Assembly (NCBI GenBank): GCA_900095095.1
Contig: FMBT01000452.1
Coordinates: forward strand, 1 to 64,000
Direction: 5' to 3'
DNA length: 64,000 nucleotides
Origin: Fragilariopsis cylindrus CCMP1102
Taxonomy: Eukaryota > Bacillariophyta > Bacillariophyceae > Bacillariales > Bacillariaceae
This document shows, piece after piece, positions 1 to 11,614 of the stretch (the first letter of the stretch is position 1; the number at the start of each line of letters is the position of its first letter). A program made the position numbers and the translations under genes. The notes under the pieces were generated by a model, which was not told where the DNA came from, did no database searches, and saw nothing but the letters and a program-made list of their open reading frames with translations.

Positions 1-826
1 ACGTTATAAATGCAGATACAGTCGTTGTATCATAAAAACCACTACCAATACTTATACATAAAACAACTATTGCGGATGCTTGTACACCAGCACTCACTGT
101 TGCCTTAAATTTATTTGATATAATTTTTGTTTCATTTTCATTTTCATTAATGACATCATTATTGATATCATCATCATTGATATCATTAGTATTAGCAGTA
201 TTAGTATTAGTAGTATGTAAACTACCAACAAATGATGATAATTGATTTAATTGTCCATATAGTATTGCACCACCAATACCTTGTTGCAATGCCATAAATA
301 GAACCCACCGTCCTTGTTTTGAGTTTGAACTACTTGATTCATTTGAACTTGATTCATTTTCATTTTTATTTCCATTCCAAAATAAGATCATGATACCAAT
401 GGTACCTAAAATTAGTAATCCATACCCAACAATACTTCGAAATAAAAATGTGATATTGGAATTTTTATATTTCATATCAAATTTTGTATCCAATAATGAT
501 TGAAAGATACTAATTGGTAATAAAGGTATAAAAATAATACAATTCAAATAAACAAAAAAGGTATTGCCATATAAGATATTAAAATAGACTAATGACGATA
601 GAGATGAGATATAACCAATTGATGATCCTAATCCTGCCATAAAAAATAAGATTTGTTCGAAATATATATTACTATTATTATTACTACTATTATTATTGAT
701 ACTTTGTCTTGATAATAATGGTGCTATTAATAACGACGACGCAGCGTGTGTATGCTGAGTATGATGTTGCTCTTCGTCGTCGTCATCGTCTAAAGACAAT
801 GACAATAAAGATGATGACGTAGCCAT
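1..826 (-). CDS. Putative ENT-family (SLC29-like) transporter, N-terminal part, cut by the window edge
   Basis: An uninterrupted minus-strand frame starts at the ATG at 824-826 and runs off the left edge, giving about 275 residues. The N-terminus is a Ser/Asp-rich cytosolic tail followed by hydrophobic segments, among them one reading FFMAGLGSSIGYISSLSSLV and later a Gly-rich helix QQGIGGAILYGQLNQ. A segment with KATVSAGVQASAIVV resembles the TM4-TM5 region of equilibrative nucleoside transporters, where a YT-x-AVxSGQxxAG-type motif occurs. ENT proteins move nucleosides or nucleobases across plasma or organelle membranes. The family call rests on this resemblance only; another polytopic carrier remains possible. 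An Asn/Asp-rich loop, coded by AAT/GAT repeats, sits between the predicted helices. The C-terminal half lies outside the window. Confidence 0.5.
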   Translation of the reverse strand, partial: MATSSSLLSLSLDDDDDEEQHHTQHTHAASSLLIAPLLSRQSINNNSSNNNSNIYFEQILFFMAGLGSSIGYISSLSSLVYFNILYGNTFFVYLNCIIFIPLLPISIFQSLLDTKFDMKYKNSNITFLFRSIVGYGLLILGTIGIMILFWNGNKNENESSSNESSSSNSKQGRWVLFMALQQGIGGAILYGQLNQLSSFVGSLHTTNTNTANTNDINDDDINNDVINENENETKIISNKFKATVSAGVQASAIVVLCISIGSGFYDTTTVSAFIT

Positions 827-1685
827 TATAGTGGTATAATATGTTATATTATTCTATTCTGAACTGGTTTGGTATGATCTTCTGTTATTGCCTTTCCTCT
901 CTCTCTCTCTCTCAGTCTATCTATCTCTTTCTCTTTATCTCTTACACACACACACAGCTCACTTGCTTATAAGAGCAGCAATGTACGTAATTCGAAAAAG
1001 TCAACGTATTCGATTCGATTCTAGATTCGATTTCGATTCCCCCCTCTGCTCTCAAGCAAAAATCAATTCAATTCAAATCAATTGTATCGTTTTAGTTTTA
1101 TACTGTTGTTAGAGTCTATAATATAATCTTATTGTGATATTGGTACTATTGTCAACTTCGCATCCCATTTGCGTTCCATTCCGTTTCACATGCAACAAGC
1201 ACTTGTTCTCCTCATGCAACGACATGACCCGACTAAGATATGTTTTTTCGTTTGTCTCTTTCACTCCCACGACACATGATGATGTCATCACACCCCTACA
1301 AGTTAAGTCCCTATCGAGTCGTGGATCGTGAGAATGAATGAATGAATCAATCGAGTCGAATGAAGATCAACGATCAATTGAATCAAATCAATTGAAGAAT
1401 GAATGAATCGAATGAATCAAATCAATTAAATACAGAATGGATTTTTACAAAGGACTGACCTCACTGACGCACACATAAAAATCCTTCAAATATAACTCTA
1501 AGAAGGAATCATCTAATTATAATATAATCATAAGCATCGGACGCAATCGACGATCATCACCATCGACGTCGAGAAGTTACAAAAAAAAGGAATTGTATTC
1601 ATTACGGCAGCCTAGAAAAACTAAGATAAGAATAATTCAATCTTAAAAGTAAACAAACAAATAGATAGCAAACGACAGCCAAACA
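827..1685. other. Divergent intergenic region with simple repeats
   Basis: This 860-bp gap separates two divergently transcribed genes and should hold both promoters. It contains a CT tract near 897-912, an AC tract near 945-956, and two clusters of the motif GATTCGATTC or GAATGAATC (about 1005-1045 and 1330-1430). No credible coding frame was seen; the short ORFs here are low complexity. Confidence 0.5.
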
Positions 1686-2963
1686 ATGGTATTATCTTTG
1701 ACACCTAAACGTACTACTACCATCGCTTTTATTGTCGTCATCGTCGCAGCTGTGTCGATATGCCGTAGTGTCGATGGACTATCAACGAATCCTTCTTCTT
1801 CGAGTAGTAGTAGTCGTAGTAGTAGACGACATGTGATTGAATCATTGTTGGGTGGTGTATCTACTGCTGCTGTTTTAGTGGGTACAGGTACAGGTGGTGG
1901 TATTGATAATACTAATATGATGGCACAGGCAGGTGAAATGGATGTCGATTCCTTTTTACAATCGGGTGGTGTAGCAATGCCCATGGGTGTGTCGGGACAA
2001 GCTGGTAAAAGTAAACCAATTACGAATATTATCTTTCGTGAAGATGGTATCGATATTTCACGAAATTCTAAAACTGGCAATGTCATTGCGGAAATTTTAG
2101 TACAAAAAGCTGGTACCAAACAAGAAGAATATAATGATGAGAATTTAATGTCTGTCATTACATCCTTTTCGGCACCATATCCACTTGGTAAGTTCTGTTA
2201 TGTTTTTTTTTACTACAATACAGTTCAAAGTTGCTTTACGTTATGTTACTTCACGTCGCTTGCGTTGTCGATGATAATTTAGGATCGCGTACAATACTAT
2301 ACTACAAGAACGTTCTGATATAATACTTTACTTCATCGGCGTTACATTTTTTCTCTTTTTCATCTCTATTTCTCCCCCCTTTTTTATATTTCTCTCACGG
2401 TTCTTTTTTTGTTTCATTTTTTTTTTTTTGCATGCACAGCTACCGGTATGGTATATGATGTGGAATGTCGTGATTCGAAAACAGGTGATGCCGCATTTTT
2501 AGCAGTATCTCCACCGATCAATGATATTAGTAGTAGTAGTTCATCATCATCGGTGGCAGATATGAAAGATAAAGATATCATTAAATCCTTATTTGGATTA
2601 CGTGGTCGATTTTCTTTCTATGGTGTACCAACTGATGTGAAAATTAAAAAATCCGTGGTCATTGAAAATAAAGATGGTGGAACTGATAGTAGTAATAATT
2701 ATAAAATTTTAGATGTGAATTTTTCCACATTAACACAAGCCTCAATCGAAGTTCCACGTAAGTCACGGATTGTGGCAACAATACCAAAAGGTAGTAATCA
2801 AATTGTGATGTTAGTGGGTAGTTCCAGTGCACCACGATGGGCTAATAATGGTTCGGAAAAGACTATTACATCGACAGTAGAATCATTCCGTGCCACACCC
2901 TCCCCAAAATCAGATTTAAAAGTACGTCGTGCTAGATCTATACAAGATGAACCATTTGAATAG
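1686..2963 (+). CDS. PsbP-family thylakoid-lumen protein, two exons
   Basis: The model joins 1686-2187 and 2440-2963, removing a 252-bp GT-AG intron (donor GTAAGT, acceptor TGCACAG after a long T tract) in phase 1, and gives 341 residues. The first about 30 residues form a hydrophobic signal peptide ending near VDGLS. Residues about 45-65 hold a twin-arginine followed by a hydrophobic stretch (SSRRHVIESLLGGVSTAAVL), the pattern of a Tat-type thylakoid transfer domain. The mature part carries the PsbP/Mog1-type fold signature: a two-strand start, a PRKSRIVATIPKG strand and a closing APRW...TVESFRA element. PsbP-like proteins bind photosystem II or NDH/PSI assembly intermediates on the lumenal side. 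A Ser run lies in the middle. I am confident of the superfamily but cannot say which paralogue it is; the canonical diatom ASAFAP site with Phe is not evident. Confidence 0.8.
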
Positions 2964-3269
2964 AAATATAAAATAAAATAAAAATCAATGAATATAAAAA
3001 TAAAAGACATCATATGTAGCGTCATAGCAAGACAAAATGTAATTGCCCATAATGATACACAGCTAATAAATAACATAAATAGTAGTACAGTGAGTATATT
3101 CTTTTATACAGTAAGAAACCCAATATTAGCTACTGTCGCTGTCTATATTATATAGCACTGCGAATCGTTTATTGATTATATAACTCAAGTACTGTATGAC
3201 CATTTTCTTTAGTTATTGACTGTCTCTTCTGGCTTATTTCTATTACGACGATATGAACATTTGATAAGA

Positions 3270-4512
3270 TCAAGAGTGTATTTTCGGACATCGACCTTTG
3301 GTTGTAGTGCACAAAAACGAAGGCCAGAGGTAATCAGTCTTTGCTACACCAAGAACTAATAAGAGCATTCCTGGAATGCAAATAATGTAAAATACTGCAA
3401 TGATTCGGAAGAAGGTAAAGGCCTGTGTCACGAAACACAACAAAAACAAACAAACAAAGATTGATGGTGAGCAGTTATATTTTCTTACTTTATGACCCAT
3501 CAAGATACTACTGTATGCGAAAACCCGTCCATACACGTACGACGGTACGGTAACTACGTACCAATTGTTTCATCCTTCCTTCAGATGGCTAACTGACTAA
3601 CTGACTAACTGGCTAACTGGCTAACTGGCTAACTGACTATCTGACTAACTAACTAACTGACTAACTGACTAACTGACTAACTGACTAATTGACTAATTGA
3701 CTACCTGACTATCTGACTAACTAACGTTACCCATAACGATTATCAATAAATTCTGGTGCAAACCAACCACGTAATGTAAAAATTATTGTTAATAAAAGAA
3801 ATAGTATTGTAATAAATGACATGGGACCATTTTTCATATTACATATAAGGAATGTTTTACCTAATACAATATGTCTTTTTAATAATGATGTAAAACCACC
3901 ATATGTAATTGTATTTGAATTTGTATATGTGATCATAAAACATGTGGATGTTAATAAACAACACATACCGGATATCGATAAATTAAAATATTTACGTAAT
4001 ATATATCGTACACGTAATGCTTGTGCAATGGTAAATAATATTAAACCTAATAAAAAATGACATCTCACCAAAGTATATTCAAATTCGAATTCTTTTATTA
4101 TAAAATCTATCACCGATTTTGATATTACTATACCTCCACCAATACCACCTCCGCCAATACTACCACCGGTATTAGAACTAGAACTATATGTGGATGTTGC
4201 TAATTGGGTGGATACTTGTGTGGATACAAATATTGTGGATATTTCGAAACAAAATGATAATATCATCAGGAGTAAATAGGCATACCGTAATGCTCGCCAG
4301 GAACATGATTTTGCGGTATTATTTTGATCATCCCAGACTTTCATACATACTGTGGGTGTTAATTCTTGTAATTGAAACATTTCTTTCATACATATGGATG
4401 CTAATACTGCAGCTGGTACACGTACATTATTGAAATAATTTTGTGCTAATGATGCATGACTTGCTTGTTGTGATGCTACTGTTACTGCTGATGATGACAA
4501 AAATGATGACAT
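3270..4512 (-). CDS. Multi-pass membrane protein of unknown function, three exons including a 22-nt microexon
   Basis: The model on the minus strand is exon 1 4512-3731, exon 2 3510-3489 (22 nt) and exon 3 3422-3270, giving 318 residues. All junctions are GT-AG and the phases (2, then 0) fit only if the microexon is included; it supplies codons reading SILMGHK. The protein has about six to seven hydrophobic helices and a short N-terminal motif NNVRVPAAVLASICMKEMF, which resembles a group of algal membrane proteins I know only as conserved hypotheticals. A Gly/Ile-rich loop (GGSIGGGGIGGGI) is in the middle. The last exon encodes a final helix (IIAVFYIICIPGMLLLVLGV) and a short tail. The function is not recognised. 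The microexon call is an inference from frame and splice sites, and RNA reads would settle it. Confidence 0.65.
3590..3722. repeat. 8-bp tandem repeat (CTAACTGA/CTAACTGG) inside an intron
   Basis: About sixteen units of CTAACTGR fill most of the first intron of the membrane-protein gene. The array abuts the splice donor at 3730, and its unit length and GTTAG content create many cryptic GT and AG dinucleotides. Confidence 0.8.
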
Positions 4513-5169
4513 TGTTATTATTTTTATCTTTTGGTTTCGGTTTCGTTGACGTCAGTTTTCTATAGTACTAAGGTATATATTATATAATCCCCGTCGTATC
4601 GTATCGAATGTACTATACAGTACGTATTAGATGCTATCTCTTACGTATCAGATGCTATCTCTCTTATTATAATGATTGCAGTTGCATGCGAACGTATCGT
4701 ATCGTATAAGAAGGCAGTAATGCAATGCAATGAACTATTGCATTGTAGGTCCTACTACCTACTATAGATCTGGGTGTTCTAGGTGTTGTGTTGTGTTAAA
4801 GAAGATTTTTTGTTCGTTTGTGAAGTTTGTTTCAATCGAATCGAATCTGAATCGAGTCACGAGTCGAATGAAATCGAATCTAACAAGGCACTAAGTCAGC
4901 CCCTATTTAAGAAAAGAAGTGATAATATTATATTTAGTCGCGTTTTAAGTTTTGGGGGAAAAGCTTATAAACAGTATATTTGACGAAATAGATGGTAACA
5001 AAATCAAAACCGATGATGATACAAAACTACCGGTAGGCGGTGATGATTGTAGCAAGAATCAAAGACTTTTAGCAAAAATTAAAGATTCATAACATCGTTC
5101 GGTGACCGGACGGAACGTTACAATATTAAAATTAGTTAGCTAGGTCGTAGCGAGAGATAGTCATCACGT
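4513..5169. other. Intergenic region, no gene seen
   Basis: The gap lies between the membrane-protein gene and the retrotransposon. It contains runs of CGTATCGTATCG, a near-palindromic CAATGCAATG segment around 4720-4745 and a GAATCGAATC cluster at 4835-4885. No supported coding frame. Confidence 0.4.
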
Positions 5170-5179
5170 ATTTAATCTA

Positions 5180-6891
5180 CATCTAAGAGTATCCTCATCA
5201 CCCATCCCGACAATGTGGTTGCAGCTCACCACTTCTTCAACGAGACCCATGGCCTAGGTTTCAAGATCAGCACAGGAAGTCGTTTCCTGGGTGGTTTCAT
5301 TGGAGATACCACTAGTCGAGATGAATACGTATCAACAAAAATTGCCGACTGGATCCACGGCACCAAGGAGCTAGCAGCAGTAGCAAGATTGAAGCATCCA
5401 CACGCAGCTTACACAGGCATTACCAAGTGTTTGCAGCACAAGTGGAGTTTTACTCAACGTGTTATTCCTGGCATTGATGACCTCTTCCAACCTCTGGAGG
5501 ATGAACTCACCAATAACTTGCTTCCTGCCCTATTTGGAGACCCCCCATCCACTATGGATGACAAGCTCAGACTTTTGACCGCTCTGCCAGTCAAACATGC
5601 TGGGCTTGCTCTCCCGAATCCAGTTACCTCCTCCGCAACCAACTACAAGAATAGCACTCTTATGAGTTCTCATCTTCTGTTGGCTGTTCAAGGCAAGATC
5701 AACTTCAGTTTACAGGACCACAGGGACACCTGTCAATCCTCTCTCTCCGCGTCCCGAGAGCTCCGACAAACTGAAAATGATTCTTCATTGACCAACCTCC
5801 TTGCAGCTCTCCCTCTAGCCGCTGCAGGACAACCAAGCACAACAAGAGCAATCAATCGTGCTTCTGAAACCGGTCTTTGGCTTACTACCATCCCTAATCA
5901 CATCAACGGTAACATTCTCGGATGTGACGAATTTATTGATGCTATTCGATTGAGATACCAGAAAGTGCCCCACAATCTCCCCGCCAAATGTGATGGCTGT
6001 GGCTCTGCATTTGATGTAGGCCACGCGCTCCAATGCAAATCCGGGGGCCTAATCATTAGACGTCATGATGAACTCAATCTTGAGCTTGCATCTTTAGCAA
6101 AGATGGCCTTGAAAGAATCTGCAATACGTGCTGAACCTGAAATCAACCCCAGCGCCTCTATTATGGATTCTTCCAACACCATCACAGCCATCGATAAAAA
6201 CGGAGACCGAGGAGATTTGTTGATCAAGGGCTTTTGGGACAATGGAATGGACGCTATCATCGATGTCAGAATAACAGACACAGATGCCAAATCCTATCGA
6301 ACAAGAGACCCAAAAAAAGTTCTACAGTCACAAGAGAAAGAGAAAAAGAAGAAATACCTCGATCAATGTCTACTCCAACGTCGAGCCTTTACCCCTTTCG
6401 TTGTCTCTGTGGACGGCCTGATTGGTTACGAGGCCAGCAATGTGCTAAAGCAACTATCAAAACGTTTAGCAGATAAATGGAATAAGCCTTATTCAGTTAC
6501 ATGTGGAATAGTCCGATCACGTATCAGCATTGCTTGTGCGCGAGCTTCCAATCAATGTCTGAGAGGTTCTCGAATACCATTCAAAACAATGAGCAGACAA
6601 ATTCAATGGGAGGACGGTGCAGGCGCCGGCCTCTATCGAATTGTCCGCTAGCACCACCACCCATCCATATATACACACTGACCACCCCCACCTTCACAAC
6701 TCCACTCTCAATTCCCCTGAATACTAAGAAATATTTCATGGTGGTTACAGTGGAGGTATCCCAACACCAAGCACAAAATGAACCCACTAACCCTCTTATC
6801 CTATCCACGGGGACCACCCTTGAGCAGAACACCATTCATATTACAACCTTTAGCTAGATTAAGATAATTTATTTAGTACCTAATGCAGTAG

Positions 6892-6919
<28 letters not shown>
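5180..6919 (+). mobile_element. 5'-truncated non-LTR retrotransposon (restriction-like-endonuclease type) with target-site duplication
   Basis: The insert ends in a 28-A tail at 6892-6919 and is flanked by a 10-bp direct repeat ATTTAATCTA (5170-5179 on the left; 6919-6928 on the right, overlapping the last A). It begins in the middle of an open coding frame, as expected from incomplete target-primed reverse transcription. The 3' UTR runs from 6652 to the tail. Its GC content and codon use are clearly higher than in the flanking DNA. Only the end of the reverse-transcriptase thumb, a CCHC finger and an endonuclease-like domain remain, so it cannot be autonomous. Confidence 0.85.
5182..6651 (+). 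pseudogene. C-terminal fragment of non-LTR retrotransposon polyprotein (RT thumb, CCHC finger, RLE-like domain)
   Basis: The frame is open from the 5' junction of the insert, so no real start codon exists; the first in-frame GTG is at 5215. Residues near the start (FKISTGSRFLGGFIGD) match the region just downstream of the RT catalytic core in algal and oomycete non-LTR elements. About residue 270 there is a C-x2-C-x7-H-x3-C finger (CDGCGSAFDVGHALQC) followed by GGLIIRRHDELN, a common signature in this clade. The segment GDLLIKG...MDAIIDVRITD looks like a restriction-like endonuclease core with acidic residues and a later Lys-rich stretch. The reverse-transcriptase active site is missing by truncation. 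No frame breaks were seen, which suggests a fairly recent insertion. Confidence 0.8.
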
Positions 6920-6922
<3 letters not shown>

Positions 6923-7081
6923 AATCTAATACATATATATTATTACAATGCAGAAGGATATAACTGTAGCATACTAATGGTTTCACGTGAGTAGCGTTGT
7001 GTACTTTTTTGTCTTCGAACACTCAAGTGCACAGTATTCAATAGTTTGCTACACTCGACTAATGTCGTAACATTCGCACAG

Positions 7082-9521
7082 TCAACCCCCACCAGTACTT
7101 AAACGAATCGCATCCATAACACTTAGTCCGATCGCATAAGCTAAGTTAACAGGAACAGCATTACCAATTTGATCACGAATTTCATCATCGGTACCTTTAA
7201 ATTTGTATGTTTTTGGAAAACTTTGCAACTGTGATTGTTCTAGTCGTGTCAGTGGACGGTTCATATTCTTGTAATGGCGAACAGTCCGTGCTTTTAATAC
7301 TGTACGTGCTGGATTATCTTTTGTTAAGCGAATATCACTGTCTTGCAATTTAGCTGTTTTCAACGTATGTCCTTCTACTTCAACAGCAACACCACTATTC
7401 GGCAAATTGATACGAATAATACCCTCATATTCTAATGGATTGATATCCTCTAAGAAACCAAGTACATTACCAGCTGTTTTAATTGGATATAGATGACGAC
7501 GATTTCCATGTGTTGGCTTTGGTACATTTGGTAACTCCAGACCATTTTTAGCGGCAATAATAAAAATACGTTCTCGAAATTGCGGATCTCCATATTCGAC
7601 TGAATTCAGTGAAAATAATCGAACTTGATATCCCATAACGAGCAATCGTGCAATCATCCTTTGCAAGTAATGTCTATTTTTTATATCATTCATTCCCACA
7701 ACATTTTCAAAAGTAACGTACGGTGGTTGGAAATACTCAACTACGTCTATAAATTGATAAGTTTCTTCGTTGTTGGCATCATCGTTAGCACCACCAGTCC
7801 GATTCGCTCTAGAAGATCCTTGACATGGTGTTGATCCATGTAGTAATGTGATACTACCGATTCGAGGATATCGTGTTGAATATGGATTATGCCTGCAACC
7901 AATAAGAAAATCTTTGACCGTATATTGATGCACAATACTATCTGGAAAATTAGCATTTAGTGTCGAACAGGATGAAGTATCCGAATCGACACTATCTGTT
8001 TTTCCATGAAAGCCCGCCTCTTTTAATCCTAGACTCATCCCTGTTTAGAACAATTGAACGATTTTTAATTTTGTTTAATGTCAATAAGTGAAGTACATTG
8101 TTTTAATAATCTACTAAACACACACGCGTTCTTACACGGAAAAATACAAACACATGCAAAGAATACTTACCTCCACCCCCCGCATAAAGATTCAGGACGG
8201 TAGGCTTCCCATTATCAAGACTAGCAAGAAGAGCAGCATGTGACGGTGATTTATTTACATTGCTGTTATCCGTTGTAGGAACGGATTTATAACAACATAA
8301 TACTTTGGAAGGATTATATTTGGTGTCACCATGTTCTTTCTTGGTAGAAGTAGATGTTGGTTTTCTATTTTTCGTAAATGATTTTGTTCTTTCTTTTTCA
8401 TCAATATAGTAATCATATTCATAATCGATCGGTCCTTCTATTTTGGGATCTCTTCGTTCACCAAGTAAGTTTAATGTCGTCGATATATTATTGGTTGTAT
8501 TACCATTATCATCACCACTATATGATAGAGTTAAAATGCATTTTACGTATTTTTGACTACCAGCACAAACGTATGCTGCTTCTTCCTTTCCAATGTACGT
8601 ATCTTCAAGACGTTTATAGAATTCATTTTCAATCATTGCACAATTTGAACTAGTTTTAACACGAACAATTGTAACAAATGCATTATTCAATACATCATCA
8701 GGTTTATCAGGATCAGGGTTCCTGTAAAATACATCACCTGATTTAAAATGACGTCCACCATACTCCACAAAGGTATGAATTGTATCCGTCGTTGTTTCAA
8801 AGGCGTTCTCTCGGAGTTGTTGTGTCAAAGTTAATTGCTTAAGTTTCTTATCACCTTCTTCGATGCTGCTATTGCTACCTCTTGATTTGCGTTTCTTGCT
8901 TTCGTTGTCGCTGCTAATACTTTCCGCTTTGTTATTTGCATTTCCTTTAACATTTCCTCTTTTGTTTTCTTGCTTCGTGGTATCATTGATTCTGCGTTGT
9001 TGCTGTTTCGTATTTCTAGTAGTAGCATTGTTGCTATCACCAAATAGTGTCCTTGTCACACGGGTATCATCTAGTACCGAGTAGGAAGAATTTGTATGCT
9101 TTGTTGTTGTTGTTGACACGGAAGTAGTAGTCGTTGTATTTTTCGTTTGTTTTTTCGTTGTACTCTTTAATATTGAAGATAATAACTCACTGTCATGACA
9201 CCAACTTTCATCGCCGTATTCATCAAAGTCTTCAATATTGTTGCTATTTTTTGCCTTACCAGTTGATTCATTGGAAGGTGAGTTGAATACAGTATTGGTT
9301 GCAGTTATTACTGTGGCGTGGCTCTTTGCATACGGATTGACATATGTTTTCGTAGTACTTTGTTTGTTGCTGCATATTACGGCGTGATGTTCGCCATCGT
9401 TGCTCGTTAAACTTACTTGACGGCTTGGTAGTATGGACGGCGAATCTCTTCGAGTAGACAAAAAAGTGGAATTGGTATTATTGCCGATAGTACTACCAAT
9501 TGTATTATCTCGTTTGCTCAT
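7082..9521 (-). CDS. DNA (cytosine-5)-methyltransferase, two exons
   Basis: The model is exon 1 9521-8171 and exon 2 8040-7082, with a 130-bp GT-AG intron in phase 1 that splits motif I exactly: TVLNLYAGGGG joins GMSLGLKEAGF. The first ATG in frame is at 9521 (about 769 residues); a TTG-led extension to 9629 is open but has no ATG. C5-methyltransferase motifs are all visible: I (AGGGGMSLGL), IV with the catalytic Cys (GSTPCQGSSRANR), VI (FENVVG), VIII (QFRERIF), IX (LTRLEQSQLQSFP) and X (QIGNAVPVNLAYAIG). Ahead of the catalytic half, residues about 250-390 form a conserved domain (VEYGGRHFKSGDVFYRN onward) that looks like a BAH domain. The first 250 residues are low complexity and Lys/Asn rich, likely a nuclear targeting region. 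Domain order recalls chromomethylase or DNMT1-type enzymes, but I cannot assign a diatom DNMT class. Confidence 0.88.
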
Positions 9522-9784
9522 CTCGTCTCTCCTGTTTCTGTGTTTCTTTTTCTGTGTTTTTGTGTTACCTACAGTATTTGATTGATATTGATGCTGATGC
9601 TTTTCGTATTGACATCGAGGGATGGTCAAGCACCTACGTGTATGTCTATGCTTCTTCCTCTATGATGAGCGAGAGGGTATCTTTGTGTTCAATGTTGTTT
9701 CTCGTCACCAAACAAAAGTAAAAATAAATTATAAAATATTCACAAAATTCAAATTTTAAAAATTCACCGGCAAGCACGGGCGAG

Positions 9785-10456
9785 CAGGGGTAATAATATA
9801 CGGGGTGCGTCACTGCGCGATTTCGATTGAAGCTACGCTGTACCCAAATAAGAAAATTTTCCCAAATTATTTTTTTCACATTTTTTTTCACTAGACAATA
9901 CTAGTTAACTATACCATTTTGGACCACATATAACATACAAAAAAAACATAAAATAAAAAAATTCAAAACACTTTTATAGACCGTATTTCTATGCTGATTC
10001 TGAAAATATCCTCTATTCATGGCTAACTTGAGTTGATCTGCTCCTTGAAAATTGCAAAAATTATGGAGTTGTTTTTACAGGGAGTTTTATGAACCAAATC
10101 ATGACTTAAGTTTGTGGGACTCAAAAACTAAACTCACTGTAAAAAACAACTCCATAATTTTTGCAATTTTCAAGGAGTAGATCAACTCAAGTTAGCCATG
10201 AATAGAGGATATTTTCAGAATCAGCATAGAAATACGGTCTATAAAAGTGTTTTGAATTTTTTTATTTTATGTTTTTTTTGTATGTTATATGTGGTCCAAA
10301 ATGGTATAGTTAACTAGTATTGTCTAGTGAAAAAAAATGTGAAAAAAATAATTTTGGGAAAATTTTCTTATTTGGGTACAGCATAGTGATTTTATTTGTA
10401 CGACGATTTTAAAGCGACGCGCGGATCGTGACGCACCCCGTATATTATTACCCCTG
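9785..10456. mobile_element. hAT-like foldback MITE, 672 bp, with 8-bp target-site duplication
   Basis: The element reads CAGGGGTAATAATATACGGG from its left end, and the right end is the reverse complement. It is flanked on both sides by the direct repeat CGGGCGAG (9777-9784 and 10457-10464). An 8-bp duplication and CAGGG-type termini are hallmarks of the hAT superfamily. The two arms pair along nearly their whole length (about 9785-10083 with 10138-10456), leaving a loop of roughly 50 nt; the right arm carries about 20 extra bases near 10390-10430. There is no transposase ORF, so it is non-autonomous. The arms should form a very stable hairpin in RNA or single-stranded DNA. Confidence 0.85.
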
Positions 10457-10464
10457 CGGGCGAG

Positions 10465-11614
10465 CCATAATGACTTTTTTGCCAGTCGTGCTCTGTCAGT
10501 CACGAGAGGAGGGGACTTGGGAAAGTTAAAATATAACGCACGAAATGATGTCAGTCGTTTGCCATTATTCACGTTGTAAAGTAGCGGTACTGTCCGTAGA
10601 TAGATTGTAGAAGTAGTAGTAGTAGTGTAGTAGGTCCCACAGCATTGAATGATACTATGTAGGAAATAACTGGGCTAGATAAGCTAAGATGATTGTAAAT
10701 TAGCTTGTTATTATCAGTGTTTACATCAAATAATATCATGTATGCAATATAAAATTGATGTAGATTATTATCGTTGGGTCCAATTCTCCTCCCATTCATA
10801 TTTGATACCCACTTAAATGATGATACTGCATAAAGAAAACACAGAGGAACTAGCTAAGGCAGTAGCAACATATCAATCTCTGGTTGTTGTTCCAAAATAT
10901 TGTTGACAGTAGGAATAGAACTAGGACTACCGTACCACTTTTACATGTAGAAGTTTCCATTAAGTGCACAGAAAATTCCCACACAAACAGCAGTAGCTGT
11001 CTCCATTTCTCCAGTAGTTGGTGGATATTTATTTCAACACTTTTGGTAAGAGTCAAGTAATATTTTTAACAGGGAGATATTGAGGTCATCAATAGCTAAT
11101 AGTATAGAATATCAGATAAATAGACTAGAAATCCAATCAGCTGGAAGTAGTAGCAGCAGTATTCATGAAGACTAGGTTTGAGCTGACCACTTGCATATTC
11201 TTTCATCCAGGCTGTACATATGCTGCACCCAATGAAAACAACCCCCCCCCCCCCCTCCCCACTTTTATAGGGACAACATAACAGTTATGGGTTAATATAT
11301 TGTAGCAGTACTTGCAATAGTTGTAATTATTTGGTATATTTGCCGGCTGCATTTTTGTTTGATTCTGACTCTACACATTATAGACACAGGCTTTTCTGGA
11401 AAAACCAACAGAAATTTATACAACCTGTGTGCATTCCATGCTCTTTGCAGTTTTTGCTGGTAGGTAGGACCTCTATAATATAATGATGATAGTAATCTGC
11501 CAGTTTCTTTCTAAACCTATTCCACAGACAGTGCTTTTGGAAAAAAAAAGACTCAATAGAAGCATTATTCATTCTGAGCAAATTCCATACCTTGCACCTT
11601 TGGAAATATCTATA
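10465..11614. other. Intergenic region, no gene seen
   Basis: Only short, compositionally random ORFs are present. A C14-T-C4 run lies at 11242-11260. A degenerate phrase CTGCCAGTTT near 11498 recurs near 12660, on the far side of the neighbouring transposon, so this flank may belong to an older repeat that the transposon split. Confidence 0.35.

Noticed and set aside
888-1331. Short ORFs in the first intergenic region
   Set aside because: Translations of CT/AC repeats and GATTC clusters, with both strands open at random.
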